DNA of 14,926 bases from JBBSEZ01 sp038239195 (GTDB taxonomy: Bacteria; Planctomycetota; Planctomycetia; Gemmatales; Gemmataceae): assembly GCA_038239195.1 (NCBI GenBank), contig JBBSEZ010000244.1:1-14926 (forward strand), given 5' to 3'. Both the position numbers and the translations under genes were made by a program. Below are positions 6,131 through 14,700 of the stretch, in pieces. Below the pieces are notes generated by a model. That model ran no database searches. It was given only the letters and a program-made list of their open reading frames with translations, and was not told the DNA's origin. Numbering within the stretch: position 1 is the first letter of the stretch; each line of letters starts with the position of its first letter.

Positions 6131-9100
6131 TTAGCGATCTTTTCCCTCCTGGGGGCGGAACGCCCGCAACCAGCGGTGTTCGCCCCAGCAGCGCCCCGCG
6201 ACCACCACGGGCCGGCCGCGCGAATCGTTCAGGAGCTTCAAAGTCATTTCCTCGTTCAGGTTCCCCTTCAGGTCGGCCGCCTGCGTCGCGCCCCAGACCT
6301 GTTCGAGGCGCCAGCGGTTGCCGGAGCGCGTGACCAGCAGCACGCGGCGACGCTGGCCGTCGAGGTGGAGGAACCGAAGGGCCCCGCCGGCATCGCAGGT
6401 CAAGTTGGAACTGGGGGCCGGCACCCAGGCCGGCGCCGCCGTTCGGGACCACCCGGCCGCGCCCCGCCGGGCCACGACGGTCTCGTCCGGGCCGCCGAAG
6501 CGGGCCCGGGCGTACGCGAGTGTCGGCAAGCCGTCCGGGCCCAGGGCCGGCCCGGCCAACCTCCCGCGCCCCCAGGCCCCGTCCACCGGAGTGCGGTCCT
6601 CTTCGCGGCAGTCCGGCCCCAACCGCAGGGAGGTCAGGGGGCTGGGGTCCCCACCGAAGCGGTTTGGCCCAAAGATTAGGTGCAAGCGCCCGTCCTTGCC
6701 GAGCGCGCCGTGCGAGTTGTAGCCATCGCCCTGCCTCCCCGTGCGAAAGGTCTTCCAGGCGGCGCCCGACCAGCGGGTCACGCACAGGTAGTGGCCGTCG
6801 TGCGCGAAATGGACCACGGCCGGCTCGCCGGGGCGCCCCGGAACGAGGTGGGTGTCAAACCCGTGGTTTGCCGGCTTGCCCAGCGTGGTCGCCCGCCACG
6901 GCCCGCCGGTCGTCTGCCGGTAGAGGACCAGTTCGCCGAAGATGCCCCCGAGGTCCGGCCGCGGCCGGCGGACCACCGCGACGAGGTCGTCCCCCTCGGC
7001 ACTCAGGGCCAGGGAGCGGCCGACGCCGCTCGGCGCCCCGGGGTCGTCCTTCGGCGCGTCCAGCTCGGCGACCCGCTCCTCGCGGAAAGCGTTCCCGGTC
7101 TCTCGCCCCAGCAACACCAGCCGTTTCCCGGTGCCCACTCCTGGTCGAGCGTAGAGCACGTGCAGCCTGTCCTGGCGGTCCAGGCGGAGGGCGGGAAGTC
7201 GGATGGCCCAGTCGGGGGCCAAGCCGCCCTCTCGCAGCACCGTCTCGCGCCAGCGGCGCGGGGCCAGGTGGACGTCGCTCGCTAACTGTTCGGGGCCCGT
7301 CTCCCACACGACGACGCGACCGTCGCCGTGGATGACGGCCAGGCGTTGCCCGCCGGCGTCGAACAGCGCCCCCGTGGGGCCCGCGTGAGGGGATTGGAGC
7401 GTGAGCGTCACTCCGATCCAGCGGTGATCGAACAGGCTCGTCTTGCCGTCGCTGGTCACGGCGGCCAGTCGCTCCCCGTCCGGGGTGAAGCTCAGGCCGG
7501 CAACGGACGTCCCCTCTCGATGTCCGTCGAGCAGGAAGAACTCCGGCGAAGCGAGCGGGGATCGTAGGGGATACGCGCGAATGCGGCCGATCGTGTCGCC
7601 GGCCACCACCCGGTTTGGGTCTTTGGGGTGCCAGGCGATGGCCGTGCCCCCCTCGCCGGCCACCACGTAGGGCTTGCGCGGGGGGACCGCCAACGAGGTG
7701 CCGGAGAACAGCCAGAACGATTGCCCGCCGCCGGCCACGCCCAGCGTGTTGCCGTCCGCGCTGAAGGCCACCAGGCCCGCGACCGCCTCGCCCTTCATTT
7801 CCACTGGCGCTCCTAGCCTCTGGCCGGTACGCACCTCCCACAGGTGGACCTGCCCGGCCTCGTCGTAGGCCGCCACGCGGGCGCCGTCGGGCGTGAGGGC
7901 GACGCTGCGCAGCGCATGCTCGCACGCGATCTCGGGCGCGGTGGGGCGAAGCTTCGTTCCGTCCCGCGCCCAGAACCGGGCCTTTTTGTCGGTGCCGCAG
8001 GTCGCGGCCACCTTGCCGTCGGCGGCCAAGGCCAGGCCCGTGATGGCAGCGCCCGGGTGCGCATCGTGCGCAACCTGGCGCTTGCCGTCGCGGCTGTCCC
8101 AGAGGGAGAGCTTTCCGTCCTTGTCGCCGACCCAGAGCAGCCGGGGATCGGCCGGGTCGAAAAGGGCCCGGGGGGCCTTGCCCACCGTGAATTCGGTCGT
8201 GCCCGGCGCGGCCGCGGCCGCCCAGCGCTTGATGGCGGTGTCGTGGCCCGCCGCGAACAGGGCCCGGCCGTCGGGGGCGTAGGCGAGGGCCGCGACCCGG
8301 CGCCGGCACGGCAAGGGCAGCGTGGCCAGGGCGTCCCCGGGGAGGGGGCCCGCCTTCTGGTCCATCCGGACGAACTCGGGCAGTCGTTCCTTGCGCTTCC
8401 AGGCCATGAGGCGCCCGAGGTCGTCGCCGGCCGCGAGGGAGTTGCCGTCGGCGGAGAAGCGGACGGCCTGGAAGGCGCGCGGCTGTTGCGTTTCGTGCTC
8501 CGGCAGCAAATAGCTTTCGCTTCGCCGCAACGTGCTGCCCTTGGGATCGACGGCGTAAACGTCGAGGGTGGCGCCGGCGACGGCCACCGTGGTGCCGTCG
8601 GGGCCGGGGGCCAGGCCCCAGAGCGGGCCGCTGACCAGGACGTGGCCGAGCACGCGCGTGGCCTGCAGGTCGAGCAGACTGAGCTTGCCGTCGGCCTGGC
8701 CGACGACCCAGAGGCCGGGCGAGACGTGGGCCACGCCCAGGATGGCCGCACCGGACAGCGCCAGCCGCTTGTCGGCGGGGGCGCGGCGGTCGTGATACCG
8801 TACCGTCCCCCCGGAGTCGCCGAAGAGGAGATGATTGCCGTCCGGCGAGGCGGCCACGGCGTAGAGCGGCCGGTCGTGGCAGAGGAGCTCGGAGCGCTGC
8901 CCGGTGCGCAGGCCCCAGAGGACGCCCTTGCCGTTGTGGGAGGCGCCCGCGAGGAGCTCGCCGTCCTTCACCCAGCAGAGGGAGTGAAACGCGTCGCGAG
9001 TCGGGCCCTCGCGCGGCTCGTCCGGCTCGCGCTCCCGGAAATGAAGCCAGCGCAGCTTGTCCTCGGACCAGGCCCCGCTTTCGAGCTCGGTCGGCCGGTG

Positions 9101-10783
9101 GCTGGCGGTGTCCCAGCGGATGACCCGGCCATCGTGGCCGCTGCTGACGAGCGTGAGGCCGTCCTTGCTCAGGAGCAGGGCGCTGACTGCCATGTCGTGC
9201 GCCCCCAGGGCCTCCAGGGACCGCGGTTGCAGTTTGAGCTCGAAGGCCAGGCGGCGGCACTCCCAGCCTCGCCGCGAGGGCGGGACCCGGGCGAGGGCCT
9301 GTTCGGCCTCGGAATAGCGGCGCTGCCGGAGGAAGCGGTGAGCGTCTGCGAGCCCAACGCGCTGGAGGACCGTCCGCCCGGCGTCGCGTTCCTCGGTGGC
9401 GATGCGCTCCTGTTCCAGGGCGTTGCGGCGCTCCCGCTCGGCCTGCTCCTCGAGCGCGCGGGCCTCCCGGAGGGCGTCTTGGAGGCCCGCGTTCAGCCCC
9501 TCGAGCCGCGCGTTGGACACCCACCCACCCACAGCCAGAAGGAGCGCGGCCAGGACACTGACGCCAATCAGCGCCGCCGCGGCCGGCCGGCGTCGGGCCC
9601 ACATCCAGACGCGCCGGAGTCGAGAGGCGGGGCGAGCCAGGATCGCCTTGCTCGCGAGAAATCGGCGCAGGTCGTCCGCGACCGCCTGCGCGGTCTGGTA
9701 ACGGCGGGCGGGCTCCTTGGCGATGCACGTCAGGACGATCGTTTCCAGGTCGCGCGGGATGGCGTCGTTCAACAGGCGCGGCCGTTTGGGCTCCTCGGCG
9801 AGGACCCGTTGCAGGACCGCGTGCGGCGGGCCGCGGAAGGGGACGCTCCCCGTGAGGGCCTCGTAGAGCGTCATGCCGAGCCCGTACACGTCGGTGCGGG
9901 CGTCGGCGGGCCCGTGCCCGCCCACCTGCTCCGGGCTCATGTATTCCGGCGTTCCCAGGAGCTGCCCGTCGTGCGTGACGCGTTGCCCCGGTTCCAGGCT
10001 CCGGACCAGGCCGAAATCCGCGATGCGGGCCCGGCCGGTCTCGGCATCGAGGAGGACATTGCCGGGCTTCACGTCGCGGTGGACCACGCCGGCGCCGTGG
10101 ACCGCCGCCAGCCCTTCGGCGATCTGCAAGCCGACGCGGGCCGCGTCGGGCGCGCCCAGGCGCCCCTCGTCCCGAACCCGCTGGCTCAGCGTGGCCCCGG
10201 GGACGTAGGGCATGACGAAGTAGGGCAGCCCCTGGGGCGTGCGGCTGACCGCGTACACGGGGACGACGTGATCGTGGGCGATGCCGACGACCGCCAGGGC
10301 CTCGGCGGCGAAGCGGGCGCGGGCCTGCTCGTTGGCCCGGTCGGGCTTCAGCACCTTGATGGCCAGCGTGCGCTGTCGTTCCGGCTCGTACGCCTTGAAG
10401 ACGATGCCCATGCCGCCCTGCCCCAGCCGCTCGAGGATGCGGTAGGGCCCGAGCGTGCCCAGGTCGGTTTCGTGCTGGGGCGGCCCGAGGAAAGAGAAGG
10501 GGGCGCATCCTGCGGGGACTTCCGCGAGCGAGCCCACGTGGGGCAGGGTCTCGCGCAACGCCCTCAGTGCGCGGGCGAGCTCCGGCTCCTCTGCCGGCGG
10601 GGCCGCCAGCGGCCGGCTGTCGGGCCGCATCTTCCGCAACTCGGGGTCATCGGAGAGGCGCTCGAGGAGGCCCTGGCAGGCCGGGCAACCGGTGACGTGG
10701 GCGCAGAGGGCCTCGGCGTCCGGCTCGGAGAGGCCGCCGGAGAGAAATAGTTCGAGCTGGCTCGACGTCGCGCAGAGGCTCAT
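6131..10783 (-). CDS. Membrane Ser/Thr protein kinase with N-terminal zinc-binding motif, WD40 blades and a further C-terminal propeller
   Basis: A 1550-residue protein. Residues 26-36 contain LCAHVTGCPAC, an H29-x3-C33-x2-C36 motif like that of zinc-binding anti-sigma factors. The kinase domain (about 114-380) has GQGGMG (121-126), Lys143, Glu161, HRDVKPGN (235-242), DFG (256-258) and GTPEYMSPEQ (277-286), so it should be active. One membrane helix lies at about 401-422, a coiled coil at about 425-470, and a linker to 520. About 14 WD40-like repeats (525-1165), enough for two seven-bladed propellers, are followed by about seven repeats of another type (1196-1545) with cores such as DRLHVLY and GLPTLAYA. 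The expected topology is a cytoplasmic kinase with periplasmic propellers. The ATG at 10783 follows AAGGGGA; the frame upstream overlaps the sigma gene. It lies 20 bp after the ECF sigma factor, so the kinase probably controls that factor (inference from context). Confidence 0.9.
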   Translation of the reverse strand: MSLCATSSQLELFLSGGLSEPDAEALCAHVTGCPACQGLLERLSDDPELRKMRPDSRPLAAPPAEEPELARALRALRETLPHVGSLAEVPAGCAPFSFLGPPQHETDLGTLGPYRILERLGQGGMGIVFKAYEPERQRTLAIKVLKPDRANEQARARFAAEALAVVGIAHDHVVPVYAVSRTPQGLPYFVMPYVPGATLSQRVRDEGRLGAPDAARVGLQIAEGLAAVHGAGVVHRDVKPGNVLLDAETGRARIADFGLVRSLEPGQRVTHDGQLLGTPEYMSPEQVGGHGPADARTDVYGLGMTLYEALTGSVPFRGPPHAVLQRVLAEEPKRPRLLNDAIPRDLETIVLTCIAKEPARRYQTAQAVADDLRRFLASKAILARPASRLRRVWMWARRRPAAAALIGVSVLAALLLAVGGWVSNARLEGLNAGLQDALREARALEEQAERERRNALEQERIATEERDAGRTVLQRVGLADAHRFLRQRRYSEAEQALARVPPSRRGWECRRLAFELKLQPRSLEALGAHDMAVSALLLSKDGLTLVSSGHDGRVIRWDTASHRPTELESGAWSEDKLRWLHFREREPDEPREGPTRDAFHSLCWVKDGELLAGASHNGKGVLWGLRTGQRSELLCHDRPLYAVAASPDGNHLLFGDSGGTVRYHDRRAPADKRLALSGAAILGVAHVSPGLWVVGQADGKLSLLDLQATRVLGHVLVSGPLWGLAPGPDGTTVAVAGATLDVYAVDPKGSTLRRSESYLLPEHETQQPRAFQAVRFSADGNSLAAGDDLGRLMAWKRKERLPEFVRMDQKAGPLPGDALATLPLPCRRRVAALAYAPDGRALFAAGHDTAIKRWAAAAAPGTTEFTVGKAPRALFDPADPRLLWVGDKDGKLSLWDSRDGKRQVAHDAHPGAAITGLALAADGKVAATCGTDKKARFWARDGTKLRPTAPEIACEHALRSVALTPDGARVAAYDEAGQVHLWEVRTGQRLGAPVEMKGEAVAGLVAFSADGNTLGVAGGGQSFWLFSGTSLAVPPRKPYVVAGEGGTAIAWHPKDPNRVVAGDTIGRIRAYPLRSPLASPEFFLLDGHREGTSVAGLSFTPDGERLAAVTSDGKTSLFDHRWIGVTLTLQSPHAGPTGALFDAGGQRLAVIHGDGRVVVWETGPEQLASDVHLAPRRWRETVLREGGLAPDWAIRLPALRLDRQDRLHVLYARPGVGTGKRLVLLGRETGNAFREERVAELDAPKDDPGAPSGVGRSLALSAEGDDLVAVVRRPRPDLGGIFGELVLYRQTTGGPWRATTLGKPANHGFDTHLVPGRPGEPAVVHFAHDGHYLCVTRWSGAAWKTFRTGRQGDGYNSHGALGKDGRLHLIFGPNRFGGDPSPLTSLRLGPDCREEDRTPVDGAWGRGRLAGPALGPDGLPTLAYARARFGGPDETVVARRGAAGWSRTAAPAWVPAPSSNLTCDAGGALRFLHLDGQRRRVLLVTRSGNRWRLEQVWGATQAADLKGNLNEEMTLKLLNDSRGRPVVVAGRCWGEHRWLRAFRPQEGKDR

Positions 10784-10803
10784 GGCCCGGTCCCCTTGCG
10801 TTT

Positions 10804-11439
10804 TCAAGTTTGAGGGTGGGAGGGCCAAGCCCCGAAGAGGCCCTCGGACTCGGCGAGCTTCCGGACTTCCCGGTGGAGCCGGGCCAGCACGCGCTTCTTG
10901 GCGTCGTAAATGCGGGCGACGGGACGGGCGAGTTCCTGGGCGGCCTCGGCGGCGGGGCGATCCTCGACCCACACCATCTCGAAGGCGCGCCAGGTCTCGG
11001 TTTTGAAGAAAGGGCGAACGCGCGCCAGGGCGGTGCGGTAGACGTGGGCGTTGAAGGCCTCCGACCAGGCCGTTTCCTGGTCGTGTGCCGGGGCCTCCCC
11101 CAGGCCGGGGCCTTCGGTGCCGCGGACGCCCTGGCAGGCCTGGCAGGCGCGTGCCTTGAAGTTCGCCAGCTTGCTGTGGGTCACCTTGCCGAGCCAGTGC
11201 CGGAAGCGGCCGCGCTCCGGCTGGTAGTCGAACTTCAGGATGGAGCGGCTCACCTGGTGGAGAACGACCTGCATGACCTCGGCGGCGTCGGCGTCCTGGA
11301 GCCCGCGCTTGCGGCAGTAGCCGTGAATCAGCGGGCCGTAGACGTCCACGAACTCCTGCCAGGACTTGCCGTCGCCGGCGTCCCGGATGCGGAGCAGGAG
11401 GCTCGGGTGTGTTTCAGGAACGGACGAGTTCTTCATCAT
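10804..11439 (-). CDS. ECF-type RNA polymerase sigma factor (planctomycete kinase-associated group)
   Basis: A 211-residue sigma-70 family factor with region 2 at about 25-95 (WQEFVDVYGPLIHGYCRKRG, then the DADAAEVMQVV helix and FRHWLGKVTHSKL) and region 4 with its helix-turn-helix at about 134-195 (RPAAEAAQELARPVARIYDAKKRV). It should direct RNA polymerase to a small regulon. It opens with MMKNSSVPETHPSLLLRIRDA, the usual start of the planctomycete group. Two adjacent ATG codons (11439 and 11436) are possible starts; the first has AGGGG about 9 nt upstream. The linker between regions 2 and 4 carries a CxxC pair (Cys99, Cys102), plus Cys42 in region 2; a redox or metal role is possible but untested. 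No separate anti-sigma gene is present, and the kinase gene with its zinc-finger motif follows after 20 bp. Confidence 0.9.
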   Translation of the reverse strand: MMKNSSVPETHPSLLLRIRDAGDGKSWQEFVDVYGPLIHGYCRKRGLQDADAAEVMQVVLHQVSRSILKFDYQPERGRFRHWLGKVTHSKLANFKARACQACQGVRGTEGPGLGEAPAHDQETAWSEAFNAHVYRTALARVRPFFKTETWRAFEMVWVEDRPAAEAAQELARPVARIYDAKKRVLARLHREVRKLAESEGLFGAWPSHPQT

Positions 11440-11465
11440 GAGTGTATACCCCTGGACGGCGGGAA

Positions 11466-11484
11466 CCTGGCTCAGTGTGCCAGG
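11466..11484. promoter_or_regulatory. Inverted repeat in the sigma-factor leader
   Basis: CCTGGC (11466-11471) and GCCAGG (11479-11484) are exact inverted copies around a 7-nt loop TCAGTGT. The element ends 27 bp upstream of the sigma start codon. It could be an operator or an RNA hairpin in the sigma leader. There is no T run after it on the plus strand, so it is not a plus-strand terminator. Confidence 0.4.
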
Positions 11485-11697
11485 AAAAAGGCGAGGGGGG
11501 AAGAAAATTCCGGGCGGGGGCCGGAGCAGTACGCCGGGCGCGCCGACTATTTTCGGGAAGTCAAGCCAGAAGGGGCCGCCCGGGGGGTATAGGTTGGCAG
11601 ATGCGAGATGCACACGGTCGAAAAAAGGCATCTTTGCGGCGTCGTCCCGGGAGGGGCGATGGCTGCGACGAGGTCAGGGGCGGGTGCTGCTTGGTAC

Positions 11698-11714
11698 CGT
11701 CGCGAGTCGCGACG
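11698..11714. promoter_or_regulatory. Perfect 17-bp palindrome upstream of RTX mosaic gene, probable operator
   Basis: CGTCGCGA, a central G, then TCGCGACG: 8-bp perfect arms around one base. The same bases also form a tandem pair of GTCGCGA (11699-11705 and 11706-11712). It lies 52 bp before the ATG at 11767, where a repressor or activator dimer could act. High local GC raises the chance background, but an 8+1+8 match is still uncommon. Confidence 0.45.
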
Positions 11715-11766
11715 AGCGGCCTGGGCAGGGGGTGCGCGTGTGAGCAGGGACTTCGAGGAGATCACC

Positions 11767-14700
11767 ATGTCGTGGGTCGATGCGCTGGGGCGGCGGTTTG
11801 GGATGAAGCCGCGGGCCGCCAAGAGGATCGCGAGGCCCCGTTGGCCACGCAGGAATCGGGTTATCCTGAGGGTCGAGCTTCTGGAGCCCAGGGTCGTTCT
11901 GTCCATCTTCGACTCGATCAGCTCGGCGGCGCTGGGCGTCTGGCAGCACGTTCAAGCGGAGTACGACAGCCTCTTCGGCTCCTCGCAGCAGAGCAACCAA
12001 CTGGCGAATGCCATCGACGGCGCGGCAACAGACGCCCAGGCAATGGGAACGCTCCCGGACAACACGACGGGCGCCGGGTCCCTTGTCGCCGCCAAGCAAT
12101 ACGTCGCCAACGACATCACGATCGACGAGGGGGCGTCAGCGCCCACCGCGTCCTCCCCGACGATTGTGGAGAATATCGAAAAGGGGGCAGCGTATCTCTT
12201 TAAGCCCTTCACGAATAATCCGTCCCTCGCCTTCGAAGGGCTCTCTACCCTGGCCTGCTGGGGCGTGGACTTCGCCGCCGAGGGCGCAGCGACCCCGTTG
12301 TGTCTGGACCTCTCCAAGACCCTCGGCAAGGATTACGGAACAGCACTGCTGGAACAGGTAGCCGACGACGGCATCGACGCCCTCCACTTCAGCCCCACTA
12401 CCACACGCATCCTACATGACATCAAGACGGCCGCTGTGCTTGGGTACGATTTGCATGATGTATATACTTCCTTTCAGGAAGTGCGCGAGGTGGGCAAGTT
12501 GCCCGAGATTAAAAGGCAACTGACGGCCGCCGGGTTCGCGCTGGGTCTGCCGGGGTACGTCGATGACACGCGGCAGCTCGGGACCGACCTGCTCCGCGCA
12601 GCGGATTGGGGAACCCAGGAACTCATCCAGTTCGCCAACAGCGCCCGCACAACTCAGTTTCAGGGCAAGGCCATCGTTAAGGCAGCCCTCGACGCCAACT
12701 CGCAGGCCCCCCTCTCTGAAACCGCCAAGGAAGGATTGCGCACGCTCCAGCTCAACACGCCCGCCGCTCAGAACTTCCTGCACCTGGACCCCACGACCCA
12801 GCAGTCTCTCAACACACTGCTGGGAACCACGAACAGTGGCTTCGTCGCGCTGCACGACGATGGCACGCTCCTCGTGCGCGGCACCGCTGGGGACGACACC
12901 ATCGATGTCGCTCGCGACACCCAAGACCCGTCCAAACTAAATGTGAACATTAACGGCTTCCTGTACACCTTCTCGCGGCCGGCTGTCACCAGCGTTTTGG
13001 TGTACGCGATGGCCGGCAACGACCACGTCAGCATCCGCGACAGCGTCCCCTCCGCCCTGTACGGCGGTGCCGGCAACGATTGGCTCAAGGGCGGCGACGG
13101 GGCTGACCTGATCAACGGGGGGCCCGGCAACGACACGCTGCTGGGCGGAGACGGCGACGACGTGCTGCTCGGCGGTCCCGGAGACGACGAGCTCTACGGC
13201 GGTAACGGCACCGACGTGTTGGAAGGCGGCGGGGGGAAAGACCGAATCTACGACCCACATCAGATGCTACTCGGCACGGCCGTCCAGGCCTGGAACGTGG
13301 GGTCGGCGCCCGCCGACCACCTGCCGCAGCTCGGCTCGATCAGCTCCATGCCGGGCTCCCTGGTCGCCAGCGACCCGCTCCACGTGACGGCGTTCGGCGT
13401 AGACGGCAACGGCGGCTCGGTCCAGCGCGTGGAATGGTACGACGACCTGAACCACAACGGCGTCGGCGATGCCAATGAACTGCTGGCCATCGATACGAGC
13501 ATTCATGAGGGCTGGACGGTGACCGTGGTCACAACCAACTGGGCCGCCGGGACCCACTCGCTGCTCGGCCGCGCCGTGGGGGACAACGACCAGGCGAGTG
13601 CCTGGGCATCCACGACAGTGAACGTCATCGCCGCCGGCACCCCGCAGGCCCTGCCCGATGTGGTGCCCATCGGCTTCGACCTGAAGCCGTACCCTTTCAC
13701 CTACGGATGGGGGCAGACCATCACCGCCGATTTCCGGTTCACCAACCAGGGGGGCGGCTACGCCAACGGCCCCTTCACTGCCGGGATCTACCTGTCCACC
13801 GATGCGGCCCTCGATGCCAGCGACCGCCTCCTGGCCCGGTCGAGTTTCCCCGGCGCCGCAGCCGGCGCTACCCTCGGGGCCGAAGTGAGCCTCGTCCTGC
13901 CCTCTGCTCCGCCGTCGGGCTTCGGGGACGGCCCCGTATACCTCCTCCTCGCCCTGGATGATGGCGAGGCGATCAATGAGTCGAACGAGGGGAACAACCA
14001 CGGCAACGGGGACGGCATCGATTCCCGCGTGGTTTCGATCTCCAGCGGCACTACCAACCCAGGCTCGCCGTCCATCGGCTCCGTGACCGCCAGCCCCTCG
14101 ACCTTCGCTCGCGGGATCAGCGTCACTCTCACGGCCAGTGACGTGCTGGACGACGGTTACGTCGGCGAGGTCCTCTTCTACCTCGATTCCAATGACAACG
14201 GCACGCTGGACTCGGCCGACCTCCGCGTGGCCGACGGCTCCAAAAGCGGCACTACCTTCACCGCGCGGGTTTCGACCGCCGGCTGGCCCCTCGGTTCCCA
14301 CCTGCTGTTCGCTCGCGCCAAGGACAATTTCGACAACCTCAGCCCGGTCAAATCGACTGCGGTTACGGTCCAGGGCAATGGCGCGGCCACGCCCGATGCC
14401 TACGAGTCCAACGACACGCTTGCCACCGCCGTGTACCTCGGCGGGGCGGGAACTCACACGCTGACGGGACTGTCGATCACCCAGGGCGACGTGGACCAGT
14501 TCCTGTTCGACGTTTCCGTGAATGACGCTGCAATCGACGTCAAAATTACCTTCTTCCAGGAGGCCTACGCCGGCGCTGGCGTCGCCGTGGGGGACCTCTT
14601 CCTCGAATTGAACAACGTCACTTACGGCCATTCGCAAACCTATTCCGACCGGAGCACTCAGGGGAACACTTACGAAGAAATCACCATTGCGAACCTTTCC

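Larger units (their letters stand above)
11440..11766. promoter_or_regulatory. Divergent control region between sigma/kinase operon and RTX mosaic gene
   Basis: This 327-bp stretch separates two divergent start codons and must hold both promoters. It has no credible gene; an upstream ATG at 11608 in frame with the mosaic protein would add 53 residues without family character and lacks a good ribosome site. It contains two palindromes, listed separately. A GGAACC hexamer at 11462-11467, facing plus, resembles an ECF -35 element, but I find no matching -10 at the right distance. Promoters therefore remain unplaced. Confidence 0.45.

Noticed and set aside
7844..10750. 968-codon open frame on the plus strand inside the kinase gene
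   Set aside because: Antisense shadow. The minus strand encodes clear kinase and WD40 motifs over the whole span; the plus translation is low-complexity Gly/Arg/Ala/Val without domains.
10810..11592. 260-codon plus-strand frame over the sigma gene
   Set aside because: Antisense shadow of a well-supported ECF sigma factor.
11608..11766. Earlier ATG extending the mosaic protein by 53 residues
   Set aside because: No ribosome site as good as GAGGAG before 11767, no family character in the extra residues, and it would place the palindrome inside the coding region.
13267..14637. 456-codon minus-strand frame over the mosaic gene
   Set aside because: No recognisable domain, and it opposes RTX, CARDB-like and PPC-like domains read on the plus strand.
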